Of a stretch of 47,855 nucleotides of DNA, positions 1-6,980 are shown in pieces (position 1 is the stretch's first letter; every line of letters starts with the position of its first letter). The DNA lies in assembly GCA_945947035.1 (NCBI GenBank), contig CAMEXD010000010.1, forward strand, positions 1 to 47,855. The letters are read 5' to 3'. The notes under the pieces are model-generated. The model was given only the letters and a program-made list of their open reading frames with translations, did not search any database and was not told the origin of the DNA. A program made the translations under genes and the position numbers. Origin of the DNA: an uncultured Mycoplasma sp. GTDB taxonomy: Bacteria > Bacillota_I > Bacilli_A > RF39 > UBA660.

Positions 1-23
1 AAAAATGCAAACAAAAATTCGAT

Positions 24-1940
24 ATGGGGGGGGGGCAAGTTAAAAAACTAAAGAACTTTCTCTTAACAGATGTAAAAATAATAAATAAATATTTATTAAT
101 AACGATAATACTTGTCATACTATCATGTGTAGGACTAACTTCATATGCATTATTTAGTTATGAAACAGAGTCAAGTGGTAGTATAAGAATAGTATATAAT
201 CCACCATATTATTGTGATACAATTAGCCAAGATACAAGTAATGCCAATAATCCTAAAAATTCATTACCAACTAATATGATACCAGTATGTTATGATAGTG
301 AAAGAGAAGTATGGCGAAAAGCAGATGTAAATAATACTAAAAAAGGATATAAATGGTATTCATATAGTGATAAAGTGTGGGCTAATGCCGTAACAGTAAC
401 AGAAACAAATCGAGCAACATATTTAAATGCAGAAGTAGGAACAGAAATAAGTATGGATGATATAAATACGATGTGGGTATGGATACCAAGGTTTAGTGCA
501 ACAACAAATGGAAGTTATAATGGAGGAACACAAGCAAATCCAGGAGCATTTGATATAACATTTGTAAGTAATACAACAACAGCTCATGATGCCTTCACAT
601 TTGGAAGTAATGAATTAAATGGAATATGGGTAGGCAAATTTGAAATCGGAGGAACATTATCAAGTGCATGTACCACAGAAAATTGTAGTATAAGTAATAT
701 AGTAATAAAACCAAATGTACAATCATTAAGAAGTCAAAAAGTGAGTAGTTTCTACTATTTAGGAAGAAGCATGGAACAAACGAATAATATTTATGGCTTC
801 GATAATACAACAGATACAACACTAGATACTCATATGATGAAAAATAATGAATGGGGTGCAGTAGCATATTTAACGCAAAGCATCTATGGAAGATGTACAT
901 CATCAACAAGTTGTGAAGAAGTTTCAATAAATAATAGCACTGGTTATTATACAGGTCGAAGTGGAGGAACACCAGGGTCATCAAACACAATAACTACAAC
1001 TGAAGGTACATATAAATATAATGAAAATAAAATAGAAATAAGTGTAGTAGAAGGAACAAATGTAAATACAACAATAACAAATGATAGCACTTATCCCTGG
1101 ACAAATACAGATGGAGTATATTCTAGTAGTAATAATGGTCAAAATAGTACAACAGCAACATTAACATTTTCATTTACATTAAGTTCAAAAGGAGTAGTAT
1201 CATTTGATTATTCAGTATCAAGTGAAAATAATTATGATAAAATGTCATATAAAATAAATAATGGCACAACAGATATAGTAACAGGTGATGCAATAAGTGG
1301 AACATCAAGAGGAACAACAGAATCAAATCTTTATTATGATAGTAAGATTCATACCTTAGATGCCGGAACTTATACTTTAACATTTACATATTCAAAAGAT
1401 AGTGGTGGTTCTTCAGGATTAGATAAAGGATATGTTAAAAATGTAAAAGTATTAGAAGGAGCAGAAACAATTACTAAAGCTGCAGGACAATTAGCATCAA
1501 CAACAGGAAATATCTATGGCGTATATGATATGAGTGGAGGAGCAGGGGAATATGTAATGGGAGTATATACAGACGGAACACAAAACTGGTCTGGATATGA
1601 TTCAACATCAAATTCAGGATTTAGTGGATGCCTAGGAAGTAGTTGTAGTAGTACCTATGATGGAGTAGCATATCCAGAAAGTAAATATTATAATAGTTAT
1701 ACAAATACAGGAACATATTATAATCCAATAACAAATTATACAAGTGATATGCAACATGCCCTTACGGAAACAAAAAAATGGTTTAGTGATTACGCGTATT
1801 TTGTAAGTGGCGGTAAACCTTGGTTTAGTCGTGGCGGTCACTTCAGCAATGGTTCAGACGCAGGTGTTTTCTACTATGACATCAACAGTGGCGATAGTCT
1901 CAGCTATAACAGTTCCAGGTCCTCTTTAATAATTAACTAA
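24..1940 (+). CDS. Membrane-anchored surface protein with FGE/C-type-lectin-like variable C-terminus
   Basis: Seen: a 638-residue protein with a short basic N-terminus and one membrane segment (about residues 23-45), then a long Ser/Thr/Asn/Tyr-rich outer part. A beta-rich insert resembling a jelly-roll binding domain lies at about 330-480. The C-terminal part (about 485-638) has the GNIYGVYDMSGGAGEYVMG signature (about 494-512) and RGGHFSNGSDAGVFYY near 603, both typical of the formylglycine-generating-enzyme/C-type-lectin fold used by DGR target proteins. No LPXTG motif is seen. The start is uncertain: the ATG opens a ten-G run and has no Shine-Dalgarno sequence, and an ATG at 5 would read into this frame if the run were nine Gs. 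Codon use changes over the last 50 codons to many NNC codons. Inference: a cell-surface ligand-binding protein that can be diversified. Specific function unknown. Confidence 0.75.
   Translation: MGGGQVKKLKNFLLTDVKIINKYLLITIILVILSCVGLTSYALFSYETESSGSIRIVYNPPYYCDTISQDTSNANNPKNSLPTNMIPVCYDSEREVWRKADVNNTKKGYKWYSYSDKVWANAVTVTETNRATYLNAEVGTEISMDDINTMWVWIPRFSATTNGSYNGGTQANPGAFDITFVSNTTTAHDAFTFGSNELNGIWVGKFEIGGTLSSACTTENCSISNIVIKPNVQSLRSQKVSSFYYLGRSMEQTNNIYGFDNTTDTTLDTHMMKNNEWGAVAYLTQSIYGRCTSSTSCEEVSINNSTGYYTGRSGGTPGSSNTITTTEGTYKYNENKIEISVVEGTNVNTTITNDSTYPWTNTDGVYSSSNNGQNSTTATLTFSFTLSSKGVVSFDYSVSSENNYDKMSYKINNGTTDIVTGDAISGTSRGTTESNLYYDSKIHTLDAGTYTLTFTYSKDSGGSSGLDKGYVKNVKVLEGAETITKAAGQLASTTGNIYGVYDMSGGAGEYVMGVYTDGTQNWSGYDSTSNSGFSGCLGSSCSSTYDGVAYPESKYYNSYTNTGTYYNPITNYTSDMQHALTETKKWFSDYAYFVSGGKPWFSRGGHFSNGSDAGVFYYDINSGDSLSYNSSRSSLIIN
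26..35 (+). repeat. Homopolymeric G10 tract at the start codon
   Basis: Ten consecutive G bases follow the AT of the first start codon of the surface-protein gene. Such a run is very unlikely by chance in this AT-rich sequence and is the classical substrate for slipped-strand mispairing. Gain or loss of one base would switch which upstream start is in frame. The exact length could also be a sequencing artefact. Confidence 0.7.
1790..1940 (+). other. Candidate DGR-type variable region (VR) at the 3' end of the surface gene
   Basis: The last ~50 codons are unusually rich in NNC codons (GGC, CAC, AGC, GAC, TAC, ATC, AAC, CTC, TCC) while the rest of the gene uses A or T in the third position. 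NNC blocks at the extreme C-terminus of an FGE/lectin-like protein are what adenine mutagenesis of AAC codons in a DGR template repeat leaves. No template repeat or reverse transcriptase is in the window, so this is inference from composition, position and fold. Confidence 0.5.
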
Positions 1941-1942
1941 TT

Positions 1943-2034
1943 GTTAAAGACCATGTATAATTAGTTAAAGAACGGGTCTCATTAACTTAACTGTGTCTAC
2001 ATGAAAAATAGATATAAAAATCTAATGTAGATAC
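1943..2034 (+). other. Pair of hairpins just downstream of the variable region
   Basis: First inverted repeat: GTTAAAGACC pairs with GGGTCTCATTAAC (about 1943-1986) as a ~10 bp stem with a two-base bulge. Second: TCTACAT pairs with ATGTAGA (about 1998-2034) around an inner TAGAT/ATCTA stem. Neither is followed by a T run, so they are not ordinary terminators. DGRs often carry a hairpin just past the VR that helps mutagenic homing; that role here is inference. Confidence 0.4.
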
Positions 2035-2075
2035 AAAAGAATTTAATTGATAATTAGAACTTAATAAACATTATC

Positions 2076-2121
2076 GAACAATAAATTTTAAATAATATTT
2101 AAAAGTATTGTTCTTTTTTTT
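2076..2121 (+). terminator. Rho-independent terminator upstream of dnaD
   Basis: GAACAATA (2076-2083) pairs with TATTGTTC (2106-2113), extended inward by TTTT/AAAA, and is followed by eight T. It would end transcription coming from the surface-protein gene and insulate dnaD. Confidence 0.75.
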
Positions 2122-2168
2122 AAGTTTATGATAAACTAAATTATATAAAAGAAAGGAACATTAGTAGT

Positions 2169-2828
2169 ATGAAAACAAATAATATTTTAGATATAATTAA
2201 AGGACAAAATATTGTAATTCCTTATGTTTTATTAAAAAATATGAAAAAGTTAGATATTAATTATAAGGAATTAATTTTTTTATCATATCTTTCTTCATCA
2301 AGCTCTAAGATCTTATTTGATGTTTCTTTGTTTTGTCAAAAGTTGAATATGGAAATACCTGAAGTTATGGAACTTGTTAGTAGTTTAACTGAAAAAAAAT
2401 TAATTGAAATGAATGTTATAAAAAATAGTAGTGGTATGATGTGTGAATATTTAGATATTGATTTACTTTATGTAAAGTTAATGGATTTAACTATTGAAAA
2501 GGTTGAAGATACTAAAGAAAAAGAAATGGAAAAACTTGAAAAAAATATTTATTCAACAATTGAAAAGGAATTTGGAAGAACTCTTTCACCAATTGAATGT
2601 GAAACTATTAAGGGTTGGATTGATTCAAATATAAGTAGTGATTTAATAAAAGAAGCTTTAAAAGAAGCTGTTTTAAATGGAGTTACTAACTTAAAGTATA
2701 TTGATAAAATTTTATATGAATGGGGTAAAAAAGGTTATACTAAAGCAAGTGATATTAAGAAAAAAAACACTAAAAAGGAAGAAGAAGTAAAACTTTTTGA
2801 TTATGATTGGTTAGATGACAATGATTAA
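2169..2828 (+). CDS. dnaD: DnaD-family replication initiation/primosome protein
   Basis: A 219-residue protein of the DnaD family, which in low-GC Gram-positives helps load the replicative helicase at the origin and at restarted forks. The N-terminal half looks like the winged-helix DDBH1 region. The C-terminal half (about 120-200) matches the DDBH2 domain with the typical YIDKILYEWGKKGYT signature near residue 178, then a lysine-rich linker and acidic tail. GAAAGGA about 12 bases upstream is the likely ribosome binding site. The 3' end overlaps the start of nth, as in Bacillus where dnaD and nth are also adjacent, so the two are probably co-transcribed. Confidence 0.9.
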   Translation: MKTNNILDIIKGQNIVIPYVLLKNMKKLDINYKELIFLSYLSSSSSKILFDVSLFCQKLNMEIPEVMELVSSLTEKKLIEMNVIKNSSGMMCEYLDIDLLYVKLMDLTIEKVEDTKEKEMEKLEKNIYSTIEKEFGRTLSPIECETIKGWIDSNISSDLIKEALKEAVLNGVTNLKYIDKILYEWGKKGYTKASDIKKKNTKKEEEVKLFDYDWLDDND

Positions 2829-3441
2829 AGAAGAAAATATAGAAAAATATTTAGATGAATTAATTCCAAATCCAAAATGTGAACTAAATTTTAATAAAGA
2901 TTATGAACTGTTAATCGCAGTTATGCTTAGTGCTCAAACAACTGATAAAAGAGTTAATTTAGTTACAAGTAAATTATTTAATAAATATTCTAGTTTAAAA
3001 GAACTTAAAGATGCTGATATAAATGATATTGAAGATATTATAAGAGAACTTGGTAATTATAAGAAAAAATCTCTTGGCGTTAAAAATATTGCAACTGAAT
3101 TATATGATAAATATAATGGCAAAGTTCCAAACAACAGAGAAATTTTAGAAAGTCTTCCTATGGTAGGTAGAAAAACTACTAATGTTGTTTTAAGTGTATT
3201 ATTTAATGAACCTAATTTTGCGGTTGATACTCATGTTTTTAGGGTATCTAAAAGATTGAAATTAGCAACTGAAAAAGATAATGTTTTAAAAGTAGAGGAA
3301 AAATTAAAAAAACACTTTAATAAAAATTCATGGAGTAAACTTCATCATCAATTTGTTTTATTTGGTAGATATTATTGTACAGCAAGAAATCCTAAGTGTG
3401 ATAATTGCAAATTAAAAGAATACTGCAAATATGAAAAGTAG
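2815..3441 (+). CDS. nth: Endonuclease III
   Basis: A DNA glycosylase/AP lyase for oxidised pyrimidines in base excision repair. About 208 residues, the usual length. The helix-hairpin-helix with catalytic lysine is seen in LPMVGRKTTNVV (about 118-129), the catalytic aspartate in VDTHVFRVSKR just after, and the 4Fe-4S cluster cysteines at the C-terminus as C-x6-C-x2-C-x5-C (CTARNPKCDNCKLKEYC). The start overlaps dnaD by 14 bases; an in-frame ATG at 2821 is equally plausible, since neither has a clear Shine-Dalgarno sequence and translation is probably coupled to dnaD. Confidence 0.95.
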   Translation: MTMIKEENIEKYLDELIPNPKCELNFNKDYELLIAVMLSAQTTDKRVNLVTSKLFNKYSSLKELKDADINDIEDIIRELGNYKKKSLGVKNIATELYDKYNGKVPNNREILESLPMVGRKTTNVVLSVLFNEPNFAVDTHVFRVSKRLKLATEKDNVLKVEEKLKKHFNKNSWSKLHHQFVLFGRYYCTARNPKCDNCKLKEYCKYEK

Positions 3442-3474
3442 TATTCTTTTATATTGTTATTTGTAGTATTAATA

Positions 3475-3588
3475 TAAAAATAATCCACCTAACTCAAACT
3501 TTGATTTAGGTGGTCACACATTTTATAGTTACACTAAACATTGCAATATTAAGTGTTCCTTTATTATTGTATGAAATTTCTTACATCC
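3475..3588 (-). ncRNA. Candidate orphan antisense-type RNA (second copy of the antitoxin RNA unit)
   Basis: A minus-strand promoter (TTGAAA at 3617-3622, TATATT at 3595-3600, 16-base spacer) faces a hairpin CCACCTAA/TTAGGTGG (3485-3513) whose minus-strand downstream side is T-rich, giving an RNA of about 110 bases. The promoter and 5' part are a ~60-base near-copy of the promoter at 3970-4029 that drives the antisense RNA of the adjacent peptide gene. No peptide ORF with a ribosome binding site was found opposite this copy. Expression is inferred from sequence only. Confidence 0.5.
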
Positions 3589-3628
3589 ATATACAATATA
3601 ACATAAAAAGAGTCTTTTTCAAATTCTT
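3570..3628 (-). repeat. Direct repeat copy A (promoter-bearing), partner at 3970-4029
   Basis: A ~60-base segment starting TATGAAATTTCTT and ending CAAATTCTT is repeated with about ten substitutions and one indel 400 bases further right. Each copy contains a minus-strand promoter, so the repeat marks duplication of an RNA transcription unit. Confidence 0.8.
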
Positions 3629-3694
3629 GAAATTTTTTTAAATTGTATGCTTTATTACTAAAATAAAATTTTGATGAATTTTTTTAAAAAACTC

Positions 3695-3723
3695 TTGTAA
3701 AAGAAACAAATGTTTGCTATGAT
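3695..3723 (+). promoter_or_regulatory. Sigma-A promoter of the small peptide gene
   Basis: TTGTAA (3695-3700), 17-base spacer, TATGAT (3718-3723). The predicted start near 3730 gives a ~60-base 5' leader before the peptide ORF. Confidence 0.7.
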
Positions 3724-3754
3724 TAAATCAGGAACATTTACTGTTGAGTGTCGT

Positions 3755-3780
3755 CCTCCGATCTTTTTGATGAAAGGAGG
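3755..3780 (+). promoter_or_regulatory. Ribosome-binding-site hairpin of the small peptide gene
   Basis: CCTCC (about 3755-3759) can pair with the strong Shine-Dalgarno GGAGG (3776-3780), with GATC/TGAT near the loop. Sequestering the ribosome site inside the leader is typical of type I toxin messenger RNAs. Confidence 0.6.
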
Positions 3781-3789
3781 TAGATATTA

Positions 3790-3882
3790 ATGAAAACTAA
3801 AACTTTTATTATAAAAGTTCTAAAACTCATTGCTATCATTTTGCTACTTTCTACCTTACTGGTGTTAGCAATAAAAAAATAG
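3790..3882 (+). CDS. Small hydrophobic peptide, candidate type I toxin
   Basis: Seen: 30 codons after AAAGGAGG with a 9-base spacing. The peptide begins MKTKTFIIKVLKL, continues with one strongly hydrophobic helix (IAIILLLSTLLVLAI) and ends in Lys-Lys. Length, basic ends and single membrane helix match the general form of Fst, TxpA and BsrG type toxins, though no family signature is recognised. The gene has its own promoter, a leader hairpin hiding the ribosome site, a plus-strand terminator at 3923-3965, and a convergent minus-strand RNA covering the end of the ORF and the 3' untranslated region. Inference: a membrane-acting toxin held off by antisense RNA. Alternative: a short membrane regulatory peptide. 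Confidence 0.65.
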   Translation: MKTKTFIIKVLKLIAIILLLSTLLVLAIKK

Positions 3883-3908
3883 ACACTCTTCAACATTGAC
3901 AGAGTGTC
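3882..3908 (-). terminator. Terminator of the antisense RNA
   Basis: 8 bp stem GACACTCT (3882-3889) with AGAGTGTC (3901-3908) and an 11-base loop; a T-rich run follows only on the minus strand. Confidence 0.7.
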
Positions 3909-3922
3909 AAACCTAATTTATC

Positions 3923-3965
3923 AGAGGAGACATTCACTTGTCGAATCAAATGTTCCTCTTTTTTT
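3923..3965 (+). terminator. Terminator of the small peptide mRNA
   Basis: AGAGGA (3923-3928) pairs with TCCTCT (3954-3959) and, past one bulged G, ACATT with AATGT; T run at 3959-3965. Confidence 0.75.
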
Positions 3966-3969
3966 ATTT

Positions 3970-4029
3970 TATGAAATTTCTTCCATCTATATACATGATA
4001 ACATAAAAAAGAACCTTTTTCAAGTTCTT
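3970..4029 (-). repeat. Direct repeat copy B (promoter-bearing), partner at 3570-3628
   Basis: Second copy of the ~60-base repeat; it carries the promoter of the antisense RNA that overlaps the small peptide gene. Confidence 0.8.
3995..4023 (-). promoter_or_regulatory. Sigma-A promoter of the antisense RNA
   Basis: On the minus strand TTGAAA (4018-4023), 17-base spacer, TATCAT (3995-4000). The better -35 element compared with the sense promoter would make the RNA antitoxin the more abundant product. Confidence 0.7.
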
Positions 4030-4088
4030 TTAAATTCATATTGGAACAAGTGGTTAAGTTATTTCAAACTTTTTCTCACTTATTGAGA

Positions 4089-4128
4089 AATTGATAAAAT
4101 ATCAATTTCTATTAATATTTTATCAATT
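4089..4128. other. Perfect 14 bp AT-only inverted repeat
   Basis: AATTGATAAAATAT (4089-4102) pairs perfectly with 4115-4128 across a 12-base loop. An overlapping 11 bp palindrome (AGAAATTGATA/TATCAATTTCT) offers an alternative fold. It could be a weak bidirectional terminator or a protein-binding site. The rest of 4030-4277 shows no credible gene. Confidence 0.45.
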
Positions 4129-4277
4129 AATCTTTTTATAGGCAACAGTATTTTGAAAAAATATAAAATAAATTTAATATTTAAAAATAAAACAGGAATC
4201 TATATAAAATTCATAACTATTATAGTTATATGTTATTTATATATAGAATTCCTTACACAATCATTGGTATTTATGGA

Positions 4278-4904
4278 TTATTTGGTTCTTTTTAAGATTT
4301 TACTATTATTATTTTCAAGTTCACAATTTATAAATTGTTCTTCTAATGCTAAAACACTATTTTTATATCTATTGTATGCAAATTCATAGTTTTTATTTTG
4401 AATTGCTACAACACAAGGTTGAACAACTTGCTCATAAATCCATTTATAAATTTTATTACTGTCTGGAATAGAATTAATTTTATCAACTATGATAGGTGCA
4501 ACATCATAATAATGTTTAATATCTTCCTTATTAACGAAATTATCTCTAAACCATCTTAATGTCATTAATTCATTGCAACTATCATCAAAATTATCTTGCA
4601 TATGATTCATACAAGCTGTTGTTAAATAGCATCCTGAACCAGAACTCTTATCTTGTGTTCCATTATCTCTATCATTATCAGTTCTATTCCAATTTTCATT
4701 TAAATCTGATTTTACATGTGTCGAATTATGTGGTGCATTTCCATAAGGGCTTCTGTCATAATAATCATATTTATAACCACTTCCATTTGAATAAGGAGTA
4801 ACATGAAATTCCTCTCCATTTTTTCCAACGTAACAACCTCTATTTGGATCATATTCCATATCTTTAATTTTATCGTAATCAAAATCTGCCATATTATTTT
4901 TCAT
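4278..4904 (-). CDS. Hypothetical protein with GCYLTTACM (CFI-box-like) domain
   Basis: A 208-residue soluble protein. The first ~90 residues are polar and low-complexity (Asn, Asp, Gly, Tyr). The C-terminal ~115 residues begin with SGSGCYLTTACM and continue with LRWFRDNFV, YYDVAPIIVDKI and an Ala/Tyr-rich helix, a conserved domain seen in many Firmicutes proteins of unknown role, where the Cys-box may bind metal or be modified. It follows the 103-residue gene with an 11-base overlap, so the two form one operon. It reads away from the neighbouring mobile-element debris and may be part of that accessory region. Function unknown. Confidence 0.7.
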   Translation of the reverse strand: MKNNMADFDYDKIKDMEYDPNRGCYVGKNGEEFHVTPYSNGSGYKYDYYDRSPYGNAPHNSTHVKSDLNENWNRTDNDRDNGTQDKSSGSGCYLTTACMNHMQDNFDDSCNELMTLRWFRDNFVNKEDIKHYYDVAPIIVDKINSIPDSNKIYKWIYEQVVQPCVVAIQNKNYEFAYNRYKNSVLALEEQFINCELENNNSKILKRTK

Positions 4905-5205
4905 CTCTCTTTCTTTTGTTTTCTTCTCTTATTTCTTTTACTTTTTCTTCATGTATAGTTTTTTTAATTTTTACATACAACGGATCAAAATAATATACTA
5001 AATCATTAAAATCATCATATTTGATTTCTAAATCAATGACAATTTTTTGAAGTTCTTCCAATTTATTATCAGTTGGAAGTTGGTGTTCCAATTTTTCTAA
5101 TTCCTTAAATAAATATTGAATTATTTGTTTATCTTCATTAAAATCATTTTTTTCTAAAATTCGTGTTAAAAATGCCAATATTTGCTTTAAACTTTCACTT
5201 TTCAT
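4894..5205 (-). CDS. Hypothetical small helical protein
   Basis: About 103 residues starting MKSESLKQILAFLTRILEK. This start is preferred over the ATG 24 bases upstream because AAGGAGA lies at the right distance before it. The sequence is highly charged and predicted all-helical, ending in a Lys/Glu/Arg tail. No family recognised. It is the first gene of a two-gene operon with the Cys-box protein and has a strong promoter at 5233-5261. Confidence 0.6.
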   Translation of the reverse strand: MKSESLKQILAFLTRILEKNDFNEDKQIIQYLFKELEKLEHQLPTDNKLEELQKIVIDLEIKYDDFNDLVYYFDPLYVKIKKTIHEEKVKEIREENKRKRDEK

Positions 5206-5227
5206 AAAATAAGTTCTCCTTTTTTGC

Positions 5228-5261
5228 AATATATTATATATTATGTTATTGTCAAAGTCAA
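5228..5261 (-). promoter_or_regulatory. Promoter of the two-gene operon (two overlapping forms)
   Basis: Minus strand: TTGACT (5256-5261), 17-base spacer, TATAAT (5233-5238). An overlapping alternative is TTGACA (5250-5255), 16-base spacer, TATATT (5228-5233). Confidence 0.75.
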
Positions 5262-5322
5262 ATACTAACGTAACAAAGAATAACTAAACCAAAAATGTAT
5301 AAAAAAGAATATCATTAATTCC

Positions 5323-5884
5323 TTATCTTTCTATTTCTTCATTTTTACTTTTATTATTTTGAATTATATCAATGTCATCATTATCAAGTATATCTTCATT
5401 ATACAAATCTTGGATGATATTGTCATATTTATCATTAGAAAAGAATTCATTTTGTAAAAACTCTATAAATCTTTTCCATAAATTTTTAAAGTATTCTAAC
5501 ATTTCTTCAAGTTTTGATACTTTATCTTCTAATTCATCAATAGTGTCATTTGCAAAGTCTAATTTATATTCTAATTCATTTATTTTATTATCACGATTTT
5601 TAATTCTTTGTTGTAAGTTTTTAACTTCTTTTGAATAATTTTTTAAGTCATCCTCATAATGTTCTAGTATTGTAGTTAATTCATTCGCTGTCTTTAAATC
5701 GGAAGTAGTATCTTGTGTTTGTTTTATATATTCCTTAATTTCATTTATTTCATCATTTGTAATAGAATAGTTATTTTTGTTTAATTTACTTGGTTTTAAA
5801 TTATCAATAATATTAGTTATTTGTATTGATTTGTTTTATAAACTATCTGCTTTATTATTTAACCCATTAAGTCGTTTTATATTT

Positions 5885-5890
<6 letters not shown>
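5323..5890 (-). pseudogene. Relaxase (MobV/Pre-like) C-terminal fragment
   Basis: Minus-strand reading shows RLNGLNNKADSL, a stop near 5840, then about 170 in-frame residues to the stop at 5323-5325. It contains a long coiled coil (LKNYSKEVKNLQQRIKNRD, INELEYKLDFANDTIDELED) followed by LWKRFIEFLQNEFFSNDKYD and DLYNEDILDNDDIDII, resembling the tail of plasmid mobilisation relaxases. The catalytic N-terminal part is gone, an internal stop is present, and there is no start codon. It joins the serine-recombinase remnant directly, so a deletion removed the sequence between. The family call rests on memory of the tail pattern and is moderate. Confidence 0.55.
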
Positions 5891-6327
<437 letters not shown>

Positions 6328-6372
6328 TCATATGTTTGGCACTTTAAATGGAAAAAGTTAAGTCTAATAATT

Positions 6373-6424
6373 AAAAAAGAGGCAACAAAGACTATAAATT
6401 GATTATATGTCTTTGACACCTCTT
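6373..6424 (-). terminator. Terminator/attenuator between leader peptide and recombinase
   Basis: On the minus strand AAGAGG and GTCAAAGAC pair with GTCTTTG and CCTCTT (three mismatches in the middle), followed by TTTTTT. The 5' arm overlaps the end of the leader ORF, so its translation could alter folding. Confidence 0.6.
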
Positions 6425-6468
6425 AAAATTTTACATAATACTTGTTTCTCAAATATATTAAGTTTCAT
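6403..6468 (-). CDS. Short leader-like peptide upstream of recombinase remnant
   Basis: 21 codons, MKLNIFEKQVLCKILRGVKDI, with GGGGG nine bases upstream as a partial ribosome site and a strong promoter at 6512-6539. The stop codon lies inside the 5' arm of a terminator hairpin ahead of the recombinase start. Layout suggests an attenuation leader or a small element-encoded protein; which one cannot be decided from sequence. Confidence 0.45.
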   Translation of the reverse strand: MKLNIFEKQVLCKILRGVKDI

Positions 6469-6511
6469 ATCTATCAACCCCCTAAATATAAAACTTCTTT
6501 CTTGGGTATTT

Positions 6512-6539
6512 ATTATATATTATTTCATCTAAAAGTCAA
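6512..6539 (-). promoter_or_regulatory. Promoter of the leader/recombinase transcript
   Basis: Minus strand TTGACT (6534-6539), 16-base spacer, TATAAT (6512-6517). Confidence 0.7.
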
Positions 6540-6612
6540 GACATATGCTTGTTTTTACCAGTTTTAAGGTGCTTTTAAGAGAAGTTAGTACAAATACTTA
6601 TATTTAGTTTAA

Positions 6613-6872
6613 TTATTTAATAAAGGTTTCTAAATCCCTTAATTCTAATTTATTTGATAGATTACCAACATATAAAGTTTTAGAATAATTAAATACAAGA
6701 AATGTAATACCTTTAATAATTATTCTATGAGGTTCTACATAACTTAAATTTGATTTATCAATATTTCTAATATTACAATAGTAGGTTTGGTATTACAAAA
6801 ATCACATATAAATTCAATTTTTCTTTTTAAATCATTTTCAATTTCTAATTCTTTTGTAGTAATATTAATCAT
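6613..6872 (-). pseudogene. Frameshifted small hypothetical gene of the decayed element
   Basis: Begins MINITTKELEIENDLKRK after GAAAGGATTGATTTT, runs to NTKPTIV, and then needs a one-base frame change to continue as NIDKSNLSYVEPHRIIIKG and GNLSNKLELRDLETFIK to the stop at 6613. The rebuilt product is about 85 residues and is not recognised. It lies between the recombinase remnant and tRNA-Cys and shares their orientation. Confidence 0.5.
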
Positions 6873-6901
6873 AAAATCAATCCTTTCAAAACTTAAACAC
6901 T

Positions 6902-6935
6902 AAAAAAGTACCAACTTCTTTTAGAATTTGATACT
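6902..6935 (-). terminator. Terminator after tRNA-Cys
   Basis: Minus strand AGTATCAA and TTC pair with GAA and TTGGTACT (one wobble, one mismatch), followed by TTTTTT. Confidence 0.65.
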
Positions 6936-6980
6936 TCTATATTTAAGTCCTAACTATAAAAATTCGGACAAATTTCATAT

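Larger units (their letters stand above)
3873..3988 (-). ncRNA. Candidate antitoxin antisense RNA
   Basis: Predicted to start near 3988 from the promoter at 3995-4023 and end after the hairpin GACACTCT/AGAGTGTC (3882-3908), which on this strand is followed by TATTTTTTT. The ~115-base RNA is fully complementary to the 3' part of the peptide mRNA and overlaps its last codons, the arrangement of the RatA, SR4 and par RNA II antitoxins. The plus-strand leader also shares short direct repeats with the 3' region (ATCAGGAACATTTACT versus ATCAGAGGAGACATTCACT; GAGTGTC twice), as in the par locus. Confidence 0.6.

Noticed and set aside
595-990. 131-codon minus-strand frame inside the surface protein gene
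   Set aside because: His/Tyr/Leu-rich shadow frame with no start signal and no resemblance to any protein.
3904-4086. 60-codon plus-strand open frame
   Set aside because: It starts inside the antisense-RNA region without a ribosome site and runs through the terminator and repeat copy B; chance opening.
4153-4389. 78-codon plus-strand hydrophobic open frame
   Set aside because: Half of it is the mirror of the Cys-box gene on the minus strand and there is no ribosome site.
5372-5638. 88-codon Ser/Leu-rich plus-strand frame
   Set aside because: It is the antisense of the relaxase coiled-coil tail; Leu/Ser richness is typical of reversed Lys/Glu coding sequence.
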